From positions 1 through 59,558 of IMG/VR virus record IMGVR_UViG_3300044825_000311: a stretch of 59,558 bases of DNA; one strand, written 5' to 3'. The translations under genes and the position numbers were made by a program. Each line of letters begins with the position of its first letter. Position 1 is the first letter of the stretch. The notes below the pieces were generated by a model that saw only the letters and a program-made list of their open reading frames with translations, was not told where the DNA came from and made no database searches. The DNA is from a virus. Positions 30,984 through 40,775 of this stretch are shown in pieces.

Positions 30984-32355
30984 CTACACGCCGCCGCCGA
31001 CCGGCAAATTGTTCATGGAGGACGACTCCAAGATGCGGGTCCTGATGGGACCAGTCGGTTCAGGCAAGTCCGTGACGTGCAGCTTTGAAATTGTGCGCCG
31101 TGCAAGCCTGCAACTGCCCAATAAACAGGGTATTCGCAAGACACGAGCGGCTGTAGTGCGCGAAACAGCCCGTCAGTTGCAGGATACGACCATCAAAACC
31201 TTCCTTGATTGGTTCCCGCCGGGGGTTTGCGGCGAGTATATGCGCACGACGAAGACGTATTTCTTCAAAGTTGGCGATGTCGAGTGCGAAATCATGTTCC
31301 GTGCGCTTGATGACGCCGACGATGTGGCGAATTTGAACTCGTTGGAGCTTACTTTTGCGTGGTTTAACGAGTGCCGGGACATACATCCTGACATTGTGGA
31401 CGCCATGTCGAAGCGTATTGGCCGTTTTCCGTCAAAAAAGGACGGCGGACCGACGTGGCACGGCATGTGGGGCGACACAAACCCGCCAACCATGGATACA
31501 TGGTGGTATTATCAGATGGAAGGGCTTGATCCGAAGGACGGGGTGTCGGCAAATGAGAACGGATGGGCGGTATTCAAGCAGCCGTCAGGGCGTTCGCCCT
31601 ATGCGGAGAACGTCGAGAACCTGCCAGAGGGGTATTATGACACCCAAGGCCGGTCGGAGGAGTACATCCGGGTCTATATCGACGGAGATTACGGACTTTC
31701 TTCGGCGGGTATGCCGGTCTACAAGTATTTCCGCCCTGATTATCACATGGCCCCTCAGCGCCTTCATCATATTACCAATGGTTCTCGCCCTGTGGTGGTC
31801 GGCATGGACTTGGGCCTTACGCCAGCAGCGGTTATAGGCCAGCAAGACCCACGTGGACGCGCGTTGGTGCTTGCGGAAGCGGTCAGTTTCGACATGGGTG
31901 TGCAGCGGTTCATCCGGCACATCCTCAAACCGCTGTTGTACGAGCAGTTTCCCGGCGCTCCGGTGCTTATTGTAACCGATCCGGCGGGTATTCAGCGGGC
32001 GCAGACCGATGAGCGCAGTGCCGTTGATATTATCAAAGCAGAGGGGTTCAAGGTCATTCCGGCGCGGACAAACGCCATATCGGCGCGTATCAACGCGGTG
32101 GATGACTACCTCATGCGGCAGGTTGACGGCGATCCTGCGTTTCTCGTGGACCCACGATGCACTCAGTTGAAGGCTGCGATGATGGGTGGCTACCGGTACA
32201 AGCCCAAGGGCGACAGTGACATCGACAAGAACAAGCACAGCCACGTCGCTGAAGCCCTGCAGTACCTGATGCTTCACATCGCCACGGCGGGTGAAGGGAT
32301 GTACGTTGCCCTGCGCAGAAATGTGAAGCCGATTTCCGCTACAGGATGGACTTGA
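30967..32355 (+). CDS. Terminase large subunit
   Basis: 462 aa. ATPase: Walker A GPVGSGKS (28-35), Walker B-like TFAWFNE (129-135). RNase H-like nuclease: VVVGMDLGLT (Asp281), LIVTDPAG (Asp338) and DKNKHSHVAEAL (Asp420, His426). It packages DNA through the portal into the prohead and cuts the concatemer. Confidence 0.93.
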   Translation: MGLDINYTPPPTGKLFMEDDSKMRVLMGPVGSGKSVTCSFEIVRRASLQLPNKQGIRKTRAAVVRETARQLQDTTIKTFLDWFPPGVCGEYMRTTKTYFFKVGDVECEIMFRALDDADDVANLNSLELTFAWFNECRDIHPDIVDAMSKRIGRFPSKKDGGPTWHGMWGDTNPPTMDTWWYYQMEGLDPKDGVSANENGWAVFKQPSGRSPYAENVENLPEGYYDTQGRSEEYIRVYIDGDYGLSSAGMPVYKYFRPDYHMAPQRLHHITNGSRPVVVGMDLGLTPAAVIGQQDPRGRALVLAEAVSFDMGVQRFIRHILKPLLYEQFPGAPVLIVTDPAGIQRAQTDERSAVDIIKAEGFKVIPARTNAISARINAVDDYLMRQVDGDPAFLVDPRCTQLKAAMMGGYRYKPKGDSDIDKNKHSHVAEALQYLMLHIATAGEGMYVALRRNVKPISATGWT

Positions 32356-32440
32356 CCTTCTGCTGGAACCGTAGGATAGTCGGTTTGTACGGGGCAGGAA
32401 CCCACCTGATTGCCTCGTATACCACACTCCCCAACTTAAA

Positions 32441-32467
32441 CCTCGGTGCTGCCGCACCGGGGTTTTT
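32441..32467 (+). terminator. Intrinsic terminator after terminase
   Basis: CCTCGGTGC-TGCC-GCACCGGGG followed by TTTTT: a 9-bp stem (one G-U pair) with a 4-nt loop and a U-tract. It separates the terminase unit from the genes starting at 32523. Confidence 0.8.
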
Positions 32468-32470
32468 CTG

Positions 32471-32499
32471 TTGCCATTAGGTTGTTGATCGTATACCTT
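32471..32499 (+). promoter_or_regulatory. Candidate promoter for the second rightward unit
   Basis: TTGCCA (32471-32476), 17-nt spacer, TACCTT (32494-32499), a near copy of the terminase promoter (TTGACA-17-TACCCT). It begins 3 bases after the terminator's U-tract, so a new transcript would start near 32506. Confidence 0.5.
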
Positions 32500-32522
32500 G
32501 CGGCAAACCTAGGGGTCCCTCC

Positions 32523-32846
32523 ATGTCGTTTTCCGCTATTGGCCTTACGGTCACTGTCACTGCAGCCGTAACGGTGCCGACTTCGGCGCAGGCTGTCTCC
32601 ACCGCCCCCACCACACGTCCCGCCCGCGCTTACCGCGTTGCCAATTTCGGCTCTGAGCTTGTGCTTCTGGGCGTCGGTGTTGATGACACGGCTGCCAAGG
32701 CGGCTGCGGCGTCGGTTGCCGCTGGTGCCATCCCGCTCCTGCCGAACACGGTGTCGATCCTTGGCTTCCCTGCCGGGTCGTACTTCACCGGTAAGACGGC
32801 GGCGAACACGTCGGTTCTGTATGTCACGCCGGGTGAAGAGACGTGA
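32523..32846 (+). CDS. Small beta-rich virion-type protein (107 aa)
   Basis: Rich in Ala, Thr and Val; SFSAIGLTVTVTAAVTV start and a C-terminal GFPAGSYFTGKTAANTSVLYVT. The composition resembles small head decoration or head fibre proteins of phages, but there is no firm match. The next gene starts at an overlapping GTG. Confidence 0.6.
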   Translation: MSFSAIGLTVTVTAAVTVPTSAQAVSTAPTTRPARAYRVANFGSELVLLGVGVDDTAAKAAAASVAAGAIPLLPNTVSILGFPAGSYFTGKTAANTSVLYVTPGEET

Positions 32847-32998
32847 AGAAGCCGGTTTGGGAAAAACCCCGGCCCAAGGGCCTCGGTAAGCCAAAGAAGT
32901 TGAGCGCAACGCAAAAGGCGAAGGCCAAAGCCGCAGCCAAGGCGGGCGGCAGGAAGTACCCTAACCTTGTAGACAACATGAGAGCGAGCAAAGCCTGA
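32843..32998 (+). CDS. Small Lys/Ala-rich protein (51 aa)
   Basis: GTG 32843 overlaps the preceding stop (GTGA) and the stop overlaps the next ATG (TGATG). About one third of residues are Lys or Arg (KKPVWEKPRPKGLGKPKK, then AKAKAAAKAGGRK). Possibly binds packaged DNA. Function unknown. Confidence 0.6.
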   Translation: MKKPVWEKPRPKGLGKPKKLSATQKAKAKAAAKAGGRKYPNLVDNMRASKA

Positions 32999-33099
32999 TG
33001 GCCAAGAAACCGATGCCGAAGTTCACCCCCTGCTCCAAGTGCCCGAACCCGGCCAAGTGCAAGGCCATGGGCCGCTGCATGGCGAAGGGCAAGAAGTAA
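32998..33099 (+). CDS. Cys-rich mini protein (33 aa)
   Basis: ATG 32998 to TAA 33097, overlapping both neighbours. Sequence CSKCPNPAKCKAMGRC has the pattern C-x2-C-x5-C-x5-C in a very basic frame, a plausible single zinc knuckle. Function unknown. Confidence 0.6.
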   Translation: MAKKPMPKFTPCSKCPNPAKCKAMGRCMAKGKK

Positions 33100-33776
33100 T
33101 GGCCGACAAGGTCACGCGGATACCAAACCGCAGCCCGAAAGCCTCCACCACGATGGTGTCCAGAGGGGCTGTGAGAGGGGTTTATCCTACGCCGCAAGCG
33201 TTTTCCCTGTACCGGCTGCCCTCTCAGGGGGTGCCCGCCAACAAGAACGTCTCCCGGTTTGACCGGGAGCAGGCCATCCGGGCGAAATCTCCCACCAAGC
33301 AGGTCATAAATTCTGGCAAATATGCCTACGGACCGAAGCCCGCCGCTAAGCCCTCCATGGGGACTAAGGTTGCCGGTGCTCTCGGCAGCGTAGCGCGCGG
33401 AGCCATGCGGTTTGCTGGACCCGCCGGGGCACTTGTTGGTATGACCAAACCTGCCGGTGTCGGCTCTGACAAGCCGCGCGGACCGCTGATGAAGGGCAAC
33501 TCTCCCGGCGTGGGGCGGGGTCCGAGCAGCAAGCTGGATGCGCCGGTTCGCTCCGGTGCCTCGTCTGCGTCAAAGTCCTATATGGGTCCTACTGGTGGGT
33601 TTAAGTCTGGTGCTTCGTCTGCATCGAAGAGCAAGGCTGGCCCCAGCGGCGGGATGATGGGCGGGTCCGGCTCCGGGGGGTCGGCGCGGACTGCAGCGTC
33701 CAAGTCCACGACCGGTGCCCGTGGTCCCACGGGGCCGCAAGGGCAGGCGCGCTCCTCTCCGACGGGGCGTAAGTAA
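33099..33776 (+). CDS. Low-complexity basic protein (225 aa)
   Basis: Start set at ATG 33099 by the TAATG overlap. N-terminal 70 residues are more ordered (PTPQAFSLYRLPSQG), then a Gly/Ser/Ala/Lys-rich disordered tail with repeats of GASSASKS and GPTG. Similar in style to the 50857-51495 gene. Perhaps a structural linker or DNA-condensing protein. Confidence 0.6.
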   Translation: MADKVTRIPNRSPKASTTMVSRGAVRGVYPTPQAFSLYRLPSQGVPANKNVSRFDREQAIRAKSPTKQVINSGKYAYGPKPAAKPSMGTKVAGALGSVARGAMRFAGPAGALVGMTKPAGVGSDKPRGPLMKGNSPGVGRGPSSKLDAPVRSGASSASKSYMGPTGGFKSGASSASKSKAGPSGGMMGGSGSGGSARTAASKSTTGARGPTGPQGQARSSPTGRK

Positions 33777-34030
33777 TGGCCAAGACCCCCGCGTGGCAGC
33801 GCAAGGAGGGCAAGAACCCCAAGGGCGGTCTCAACGCCAAGGGGCGTGCCGCCTATAATGCCGCCAATCCCGGCAAGCCGGGGCTGAAGGCTCCGCAGCC
33901 GGAAGGCGGACCGCGCCGGGATAGCTTCTGTGCCCGCATGAAGGGCATGAAGAAAAAGCTGACGAGCGCCAAGACGGCGAACGACCCTAACTCCCGTATC
34001 AACAAGTCGCTCCGCGCGTGGAACTGCTAA
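33776..34030 (+). CDS. DUF6321-like basic protein (84 aa)
   Basis: Begins MAKTPAWQRKEGKNPKGGLN, then AKGRAAYNAANPG and later DSFCARMKGMKKK and NDPNSRINKSLRAWNC. This is a highly conserved phage small protein matching DUF6321, often found among structural genes. Its role is not known; it is very basic. Confidence 0.8.
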   Translation: MAKTPAWQRKEGKNPKGGLNAKGRAAYNAANPGKPGLKAPQPEGGPRRDSFCARMKGMKKKLTSAKTANDPNSRINKSLRAWNC

Positions 34031-36343
34031 ATGGCTGTACTGCTGGCAAACAATGTAGCTTCGACGATTGCTGCCAACCTCACGATTGGCGCGACGAGCC
34101 TCAATGTTGCCACTGGTACGGGGGCCAGATTTCCTAGCCCGACAGCACCTGACTACTTCTACGCAACGATTATCTCATCCGTTGGTGAAGTTGAAGTCGT
34201 CAAGGTCGTGGCGCGGGTTAATGATGTTCTTACCATCACCCGTGCGCAGGACAGCACGACAGCCAAAGCGTTTTCTGCAGGGTCTCGCGTCGAAGTAAGG
34301 GTCAACGCCAAGAGCGTTCTCGATGCAGTCGATGATGGGGTGGCTGATGCTGTAGCTACCATGACGGCTGTTACTAACGCACTGGATACCCGTCTCGACG
34401 CCGCAGAAGCCAGCATCATTTCTCTCGACGGCAGGCTTGATACGGCGGAAGCGAACATTGTTTCTCTTGATGGGCGACTTGATGTAGCTGAACCCGAGAT
34501 CGATGCGCTGCAAGCATTCGATGCTGCATTGGCTACATCAACCGGTTCGTCGTCTGTTGGCTTTTTGCAGTCGGGCACGAGCGCCGTCACACGCACTGTG
34601 CAGTCCAAGTTGCGTGATCGCATAAGTGTATTTGATTTTATGACGACTGCGCAGATTGCGGATGTCCAAGCGAGGACCGCGCTCGTCAATGTGGCTACAC
34701 CACTACAGGCAGCTATCGACGCGGCCTGCGCCGCACAGGCCCAATTGTTCTGGCCCAGAGGCGTCTATTACATTACCACCGCGCTAATCGCCAAGTCCAA
34801 GACGAACTGGTTGGGTGAAGGTGGAACCTATTCGGTAGTTAAAGGTAATAGTATAATTGGCACGTTGATCAGCGATGACGACTCCAACATGGAAGATGTC
34901 ATCATTGATAGTATGGGGTTTGACTTTAACGGATTTAACACGACGGATTTTGCCACGGCGCTGTCGTTTAATGCCACCTCGCACACCCGATTTCGCATCG
35001 TCAACAATCGCATTTTTGATAGCAACTACCCCGGTGATGGGGCAGTCAAGCAGCGTCAAGGTATTTTTCTCGGCAATCTTAATACCGATATTTGGGTGTT
35101 AAATAACGATCTATCCGCTGGTGCCCGCATCAAAGTAGGTCGCGGTGGACGTAATGTTTTTATTCGTTCCAACAAACTGAACTTCATTAACGACAACGGC
35201 ATTACAATGGCAATGCGCGGCACCGCCGCTCTGCCGGAAGGTAATGTTACCGAAAACGTCCACATCGAAGATAACATCATTATTAACCCGGCTGTTACCG
35301 GTATTTTTATCGGTGCGGACGGCGAGGATAAAACCGATCCGGCGATGTACGTGAAGAATGTTATTGTCGCACGTAACATCATCTATATGAATACGCCGTA
35401 TACCGGACAGGAAGGGACGTTTAATACCACTCCACGAGGGTTTGCCATTACTGCGCCATCGGGTGGGGTATACGACCTGTCAGTAGTCGATAACACCATT
35501 GTAATGACTGATGTCACGCCAAACTTCGCAAGCGAAGTGATCCGTGTCGGCGCAGCCAATTTACCTGTTGGTACGATGGATCGTGTAACAATCTCGCGCA
35601 ACAAGATATATACCCCGTATAAAAACCAGACCGGTATCTATGTTGGCCCGTTGTACGCTATTAATGACCTTGTAATCTCGGATAACATTATCGATGGGGC
35701 TAACGAGGCCGTTTATCTGCGCACTGCGTCAACACTTAACCGTCCGGTAGTAACCGGAAACATCACTCGTAATAGCGCACGCCCGTTCCGTATCGCTTTT
35801 AATCCTGTAGTTGTTGCAGGTGTTTATGCCCGCAATAGAGATAATGCTCCAACAGCAGCAGCGATTTTCTCCAGTAGCAGTGCTATGGAGTGGCGTATCG
35901 AAAGCAATGAAATCCTTGATAGTGTAGCTGCGGCGCTCGACATTAATGGCGCGGGCACCAAAGATTTCTATATCGTTAACAACGACTTCCGGGGTTCTGC
36001 TACCGGCCCGATCACATTTACCAGTAGCGGTGTACTGTCTGAAAACTCAGCACGTTACGGCAATCTTGGTGATGTAACGCTGACATCCGTTGCTTCTGCA
36101 TCAACTATTACGCTACCGCACGCCCAAGTGGTGTCGATCACCGGCACGACGAACATCAGCACTATTACAGCAACTGGTCGCGCCGGTCAGGTCGTAGTGC
36201 TTAGGTTCGCCAGTGCGCTCACGGTGACTGACGGCACAGGCAATCTTCGCCTCGCGGGGAATTTCACTACTACAGCCAGCGACACATTAACATTGGCTTG
36301 TAACGGAACGGACTGGGAAGAAGTTTCGAGGTCGGTAAACTGA
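34031..36343 (+). CDS. Tail spike/fibre 1 with beta-helix
   Basis: 770 aa. Residues 1-100 are the anchor domain shared with the next three genes ([12 protein letters not shown] start, VEVVKVVARV, ITRAQDSTTAKAF, GSRVEVRV). Residues 115-160 are a coiled coil with repeated LDGRLDTAEA. A segment TRTVQSKLRDRISVFDF is the usual junction to a right-handed beta-helix, which covers about 225-670 with pectate-lyase-like repeats (VLNNDL, IRSNKL, IEDNII). It should bind or degrade a host surface glycan. Confidence 0.85.
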   Translation: MAVLLANNVASTIAANLTIGATSLNVATGTGARFPSPTAPDYFYATIISSVGEVEVVKVVARVNDVLTITRAQDSTTAKAFSAGSRVEVRVNAKSVLDAVDDGVADAVATMTAVTNALDTRLDAAEASIISLDGRLDTAEANIVSLDGRLDVAEPEIDALQAFDAALATSTGSSSVGFLQSGTSAVTRTVQSKLRDRISVFDFMTTAQIADVQARTALVNVATPLQAAIDAACAAQAQLFWPRGVYYITTALIAKSKTNWLGEGGTYSVVKGNSIIGTLISDDDSNMEDVIIDSMGFDFNGFNTTDFATALSFNATSHTRFRIVNNRIFDSNYPGDGAVKQRQGIFLGNLNTDIWVLNNDLSAGARIKVGRGGRNVFIRSNKLNFINDNGITMAMRGTAALPEGNVTENVHIEDNIIINPAVTGIFIGADGEDKTDPAMYVKNVIVARNIIYMNTPYTGQEGTFNTTPRGFAITAPSGGVYDLSVVDNTIVMTDVTPNFASEVIRVGAANLPVGTMDRVTISRNKIYTPYKNQTGIYVGPLYAINDLVISDNIIDGANEAVYLRTASTLNRPVVTGNITRNSARPFRIAFNPVVVAGVYARNRDNAPTAAAIFSSSSAMEWRIESNEILDSVAAALDINGAGTKDFYIVNNDFRGSATGPITFTSSGVLSENSARYGNLGDVTLTSVASASTITLPHAQVVSITGTTNISTITATGRAGQVVVLRFASALTVTDGTGNLRLAGNFTTTASDTLTLACNGTDWEEVSRSVN

Positions 36344-36344
36344 T

Positions 36345-36803
36345 ATGACAGTTCTTCTCGCAAATAACGTCGTAACGACTTTGTCCGGTGCCCTGACCAC
36401 GGCGGCTACGGACATCGTGGTGGTTGATGGGAGCCGGTTCCCGTCGCCGTCTACCGGAGAATACTTCTACGCTACCCTGATCGCCACCAATGGCGCGGTT
36501 GAGATTGTTAAGGTTGTCACGCGCGTAGGCAGCTCAATGGGTGTTACGCGGGCGCAGGAAGGCACGACTGCGCAGGCGTTTGCCGCAGGTTCTCGTGTTG
36601 AGATGCGCGTCACCGCAGCGGCGATTAGGGACGCCATCGCTGACGCAAAGATTATGGGTACTGCCCCGCCGACAACCGGAGCGTGGACACGCAACACCAT
36701 TGTGTGGAATAGTGAGCCTACAGCGGGCGGTGTTATCGGTTGGGTCTGCGTATCCAGCGGTACGCCCGGTACTTGGAAGTCGTTTGGGACGATTGCAGCA
36801 TGA
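36345..36803 (+). CDS. Short tail fibre paralogue 2 (anchor plus small tip)
   Basis: 152 aa. The same anchor ([12 protein letters not shown] start) runs to about 105, followed only by a 45-residue segment WTRNTIVWNSEPTAGGVIG, WVCVSSGTPGTWKSFG that resembles a common C-terminal fibre tip. Either a truncated spike or an adaptor to which others attach. Confidence 0.75.
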   Translation: MTVLLANNVVTTLSGALTTAATDIVVVDGSRFPSPSTGEYFYATLIATNGAVEIVKVVTRVGSSMGVTRAQEGTTAQAFAAGSRVEMRVTAAAIRDAIADAKIMGTAPPTTGAWTRNTIVWNSEPTAGGVIGWVCVSSGTPGTWKSFGTIAA

Positions 36804-39457
36804 CGGTTCTTCTCGCCAACAACGTAACGTCTACTCTGGCTTCTGCTATTACGGCAAGTGCAACTAGCCTTGTCGTGTCTAGCAATGCCGACAAGTTTCC
36901 AACCATCACGGCTGGCCAGCACTACTACGTGACGCTTGTATCTACGACGGGTGTGGTCGAGGTCGTAAAGGTTGTGTCGCGCCTCGGCGCGGCGATGGGT
37001 ATTGTGCGTGCGCAGGACGGCACCAACGCTGTTGCCTTTGCTGCCGGGTCGCGTGTCGAGTTGCGTATCAACGCCGCCTCTGTACTTGATGCAGTAGATG
37101 ACGGTGTGGCCGAGATGACGGTCGTGACTAACGCACTCGACGCTCGTCTCGACACGGTCGAGGCCAAGACTGCTATTCTTGATAGCATCACGGCTTCGGC
37201 TGCGGAGATCAACGTCCTTGACGGCGTGACCGCGACTACATCTAGTATTAACGCCGCCTCCGCTAACTATACCCAGATTAGGAGTTCAGCAGCCGCCCTT
37301 CTGGCGGATACGGTGCTTACGTATACTGCTGGGCAGACTAACAGTGTTTCTGCTGGGGATTATATCTGGACGCGGCTTGAGGGTTTTTCCTACCAAGTCG
37401 CATCTTCTGGTGCAACAGATCATCACGTCACCACTGCCGGTGGGGTGAAGCTCTACATGGCCGGTACGAAGTTTTATTTCCGCCAGCTTCTAACCGGTTC
37501 AGAAACAAATCTGCAGCGCGGCACCAAGTTTATTTCTTTTTTGACTGCGATCCACGATGCCAGACGTACTGGTGTCATCGATGGCGGCACCGGACTAACT
37601 CATGCTTTGAGTTTTTCCGCTACTACGCATTTTACGCTGACGCAAAACAACATTCATTTGGAGAGCGATGGCGCAGCTATATCTACTGACAGAATTACTG
37701 GGTTTATAAACGCAGCCCGTTCTCCTACGACTACATTGTCGGCAGATGCAGCGTGGAAAGCCGCGTCTATTTCGGTAGCTTCTATTGGTAGCGCCGTTGT
37801 GGGTGATCTTATTACGCTGACGACAGCTACGTCAGTGGCTAGTACGTATCTAAACTACCACAAAACTGCTGTGTCGGTTATTGAGTCTATTTCTGGCACA
37901 ACGATTACGCTGGCCCACCAGCTACCATTTAATTTTACAGCGGCAGAGACGACGGTAACGGTATATCCGAAGCGGTCAGTGCGTCTTGATAACATTACGA
38001 TTAGTGTGTTAACCCCCGGTCGTTTTGATTTATCATGGCTGCAGAACTGCCAGATCAACAACCTGACGCTTACTGGCTCAGGGGTTAGCACCACAGACCC
38101 ATTGTTTGTGCGGGCGTGTGTTTCTACAACGCTACGCAATGTGAACGTATCAAACTGCCGCTACGGTGTTATTCACACATCGGGTGGGCGTGATATGCTG
38201 ATTGACGGGATTGTCGGTGATAATGTTATTCACCCAGTAGACCCGTCCGTGTGGTCTTACGGCACATACGTTAAAAATTTCTTGTTTACAAACTGTGTCG
38301 GTATTAATGCACACCCAAGTTTTGAGGTGCATTATGATACCGGAGTATCCAGCGGGCATTATGGCATCCGCGCTATTGGCGCTTCTGCACGCAACACAAC
38401 CTTTGTAAACGCGACTGTTGCGGAGAGCTTGTCCTTTGTCGGTGTACTTGCCGGATATGAGTACCTTGCAGAGCAGCAGCGGCACTATGTTGATAATTGC
38501 AAAGCTGAGACCGTGGTACTTTCTTTTAGTGAGGGTAGCTATGGTGAAATCCGCAATACCCGCGCGTACGGCTTTACGAACGACTATCTAGGGTATGGTG
38601 TAGAACGTCTGTATATCCACGACGACTGTGCTTTTGCTGTACCTTTGTATGGTGTAGGTGATAGGCGGTATATAAAAGTTCAGGCTCCTGTTCCAGTTCA
38701 GCAGAACAGCAGCCTTCAATTTTTGAACCCCGGAGCTACAAAGGTCGTAACGGGCATTACGGCGGCTAACCCAGCCGTTGTCACTTCTGTTGCCCACGGG
38801 CTTACTACGGGGAATAGCGTTAAGCTGTCCGGTGTTTCTGGGATGACCCAGATCAACGATCAGTTTTCTGAAATCACCGTTTTGACGGCAGATACGTTTT
38901 CTCTTAACTGGATCAATAGCTCGGCGTATTCAGCGTATACCAGTGGCGGTACGGCCACGGTAGGTACGTCAGCTACATATGTCGATATTTGTGACGCCAG
39001 CAATAACCGCCGCGTAGGTTCTACGCCGTATATGTGGTATATTGCAGACTTTTACCAAGGTCTCAGTACCTCTAGCGTATCAACTGCGCAGCCAAGCCGC
39101 GTAAGACTCAGACTAGCCGATATCACTAGTGCGGATGGCACACGCCTAGACTACGCCTACGGCGAGATCATTGTATCTGTTTCGGGGCGGTTTGACGGTC
39201 ATGTTCGCCGCAGGGTGCCGTTTTGGGTAAGGCCGACTGTTGGAGCAGTGTTCGGAACGTCTACCATTCTTGAACAGATCGGTACGGAAGATATTGTTAT
39301 CGCCAATCTTTCTACGATTAGCCTTGGCTTGACTACGTGTGACTGTATCGAGTTTACATGGTCTCTGACCAATTGGGGTTCACCAACGTGGATCAATCTA
39401 GCGACTGTAGAGGTAAAGATGTATCGTAGGAATACGTCTTCACGGTATGGGGCATGA
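36800..39457 (+). CDS. Tail spike/fibre 3
   Basis: 885 aa from ATG 36800, chosen because it overlaps the previous stop (ATGA) and restores the shared anchor start [12 protein letters not shown]. Anchor 1-105, a short helical linker with [19 protein letters not shown] (common in fibres), beta-helix about 280-610, then one [13 protein letters not shown] module near 665 and a beta-rich C-terminal domain. Receptor-binding or depolymerase role by family. Confidence 0.85.
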   Translation: MTVLLANNVTSTLASAITASATSLVVSSNADKFPTITAGQHYYVTLVSTTGVVEVVKVVSRLGAAMGIVRAQDGTNAVAFAAGSRVELRINAASVLDAVDDGVAEMTVVTNALDARLDTVEAKTAILDSITASAAEINVLDGVTATTSSINAASANYTQIRSSAAALLADTVLTYTAGQTNSVSAGDYIWTRLEGFSYQVASSGATDHHVTTAGGVKLYMAGTKFYFRQLLTGSETNLQRGTKFISFLTAIHDARRTGVIDGGTGLTHALSFSATTHFTLTQNNIHLESDGAAISTDRITGFINAARSPTTTLSADAAWKAASISVASIGSAVVGDLITLTTATSVASTYLNYHKTAVSVIESISGTTITLAHQLPFNFTAAETTVTVYPKRSVRLDNITISVLTPGRFDLSWLQNCQINNLTLTGSGVSTTDPLFVRACVSTTLRNVNVSNCRYGVIHTSGGRDMLIDGIVGDNVIHPVDPSVWSYGTYVKNFLFTNCVGINAHPSFEVHYDTGVSSGHYGIRAIGASARNTTFVNATVAESLSFVGVLAGYEYLAEQQRHYVDNCKAETVVLSFSEGSYGEIRNTRAYGFTNDYLGYGVERLYIHDDCAFAVPLYGVGDRRYIKVQAPVPVQQNSSLQFLNPGATKVVTGITAANPAVVTSVAHGLTTGNSVKLSGVSGMTQINDQFSEITVLTADTFSLNWINSSAYSAYTSGGTATVGTSATYVDICDASNNRRVGSTPYMWYIADFYQGLSTSSVSTAQPSRVRLRLADITSADGTRLDYAYGEIIVSVSGRFDGHVRRRVPFWVRPTVGAVFGTSTILEQIGTEDIVIANLSTISLGLTTCDCIEFTWSLTNWGSPTWINLATVEVKMYRRNTSSRYGA

Positions 39458-40533
39458 CAGTTCTTCTCGCAAATAATGTAGCGTCTACGTTGGCAACAAC
39501 GCTGACTTCAACGGCTACAAGTCTGACGGTCGCTTCCGGTACGGGAGACAGGTTCCCTGTTGTCCCTGCTGGGCGTTATTTCTACGCCACGATCATTGCG
39601 CCGACCGGTGTTGTCGAGATTGTCAAGGCTACGGCACGCGCCGGTAACGTCTTAACCATTGTGCGTGCGCAAGAGAATACCGCCGCGCTTGAGTTCCCTG
39701 CCGGATCGCGCATTGAAATTCGCGTGACGGCCAAGTCTATCTGGGATGCGCTAGGTACAGGCGGTGGACCTGAAGGTCCGCCGGGGCCAGAAGGTCCGCA
39801 AGGTCCTGCCGGTCCTACGGGCGCAACAGGTCCTGCCGGTCCTGCCGGTCCTACGGGCGCAACAGGTGCAACAGGTGCAACGGGCGCAACGGGTCCTGCC
39901 GGTCCAGCGGGTCCTGCCGGTCCAACGGGTCCAGAAGGCCCACAAGGTCCTGCCGGTCCTACGGGCGCAACAGGTGCAACGGGTCCTGCCGGTCCAGAAG
40001 GCCCCGCTGGTCCTACGGGTGCAACAGGTGCAACGGGCGCAACGGGTCCTGCCGGTCCTACAGGACCAGCCGGACCTACAGGTCCAGAAGGTCCTGCCGG
40101 TCCTACGGGCGCAACTGGTGCAACAGGTCCGCAAGGTCCAGAAGGTCCGCAAGGTCCAGAAGGTCCGATTGCAGCGGTTACTGCTTCGATTGAGTTCGTC
40201 GTTGATGGCGGGGGTGCCGCTATTACTACCGGCGTAAAGGGAGATTTGCAGATACCGTTTTCCTGTACGATAAATGAGGTAACGCTCCTAGCAGATCAAA
40301 CAGGGTCCATCGTAGTAGACATATGGAAAGATAGCTACGCTAACTTCCCACCGACCGTTGCCGACACTATTACAGCGTCTGCTAAACCTACACTTAGTTC
40401 TGCTACCAAATACCAAGATACAACATTGACCGGTTGGACCACTTCAATTTCTGCCGGGGATATTGTAAGGATAAACGTGGATAGTGCTACAACTGTCCAG
40501 AGGGTGACACTTGCATTGAAGGTAACGCGCTGA
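39454..40533 (+). CDS. Tail fibre 4 with collagen-like shaft
   Basis: 359 aa. Anchor 1-100 ([12 protein letters not shown] again), then collagen-like G-x-y repeats from about 103 to 240 ([18 protein letters not shown] units), and a beta-sandwich tip (residues 245-359) with [16 protein letters not shown]. Gly-x-y repeats form a triple-helical shaft, so the fibre is probably a trimer. Confidence 0.85.
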   Translation: MTVLLANNVASTLATTLTSTATSLTVASGTGDRFPVVPAGRYFYATIIAPTGVVEIVKATARAGNVLTIVRAQENTAALEFPAGSRIEIRVTAKSIWDALGTGGGPEGPPGPEGPQGPAGPTGATGPAGPAGPTGATGATGATGATGPAGPAGPAGPTGPEGPQGPAGPTGATGATGPAGPEGPAGPTGATGATGATGPAGPTGPAGPTGPEGPAGPTGATGATGPQGPEGPQGPEGPIAAVTASIEFVVDGGGAAITTGVKGDLQIPFSCTINEVTLLADQTGSIVVDIWKDSYANFPPTVADTITASAKPTLSSATKYQDTTLTGWTTSISAGDIVRINVDSATTVQRVTLALKVTR

Positions 40534-40775
40534 TGGCTTGGACTGCAGTTATTACGGCGGTTATGGAGAACCCCGTTCCAAACGACACCCGCAATGTTGT
40601 CGTTTGCTACAGCGATGGGACGCGGGAGATTAACCGGACCTACAACATTCACCCAGAAAACTTCCCCACGGTGACTGCCACGGTGTCTTTCATTAAGGAT
40701 CAGGTTGATCGGCTTAACGCTTTTGAGGCTGAAGTTGTTAACCTTGAAGCTCTTGTTGGGACGGAGATTATCTAA
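40533..40775 (+). CDS. Small fibre-associated protein (80 aa)
   Basis: [20 protein letters not shown], beta-rich start, then FIKDQVDRLNAFEAEVVNLEALV, a helix. Coupled to both fibre genes by TGATG/TAATG overlaps. Could be a fibre chaperone or collar piece. Not recognised. Confidence 0.65.
   Translation: MAWTAVITAVMENPVPNDTRNVVVCYSDGTREINRTYNIHPENFPTVTATVSFIKDQVDRLNAFEAEVVNLEALVGTEII

Noticed and set aside
31585-32457. 290-codon open frame on the minus strand
   Set aside because: Antisense of the terminase large subunit; no motif.
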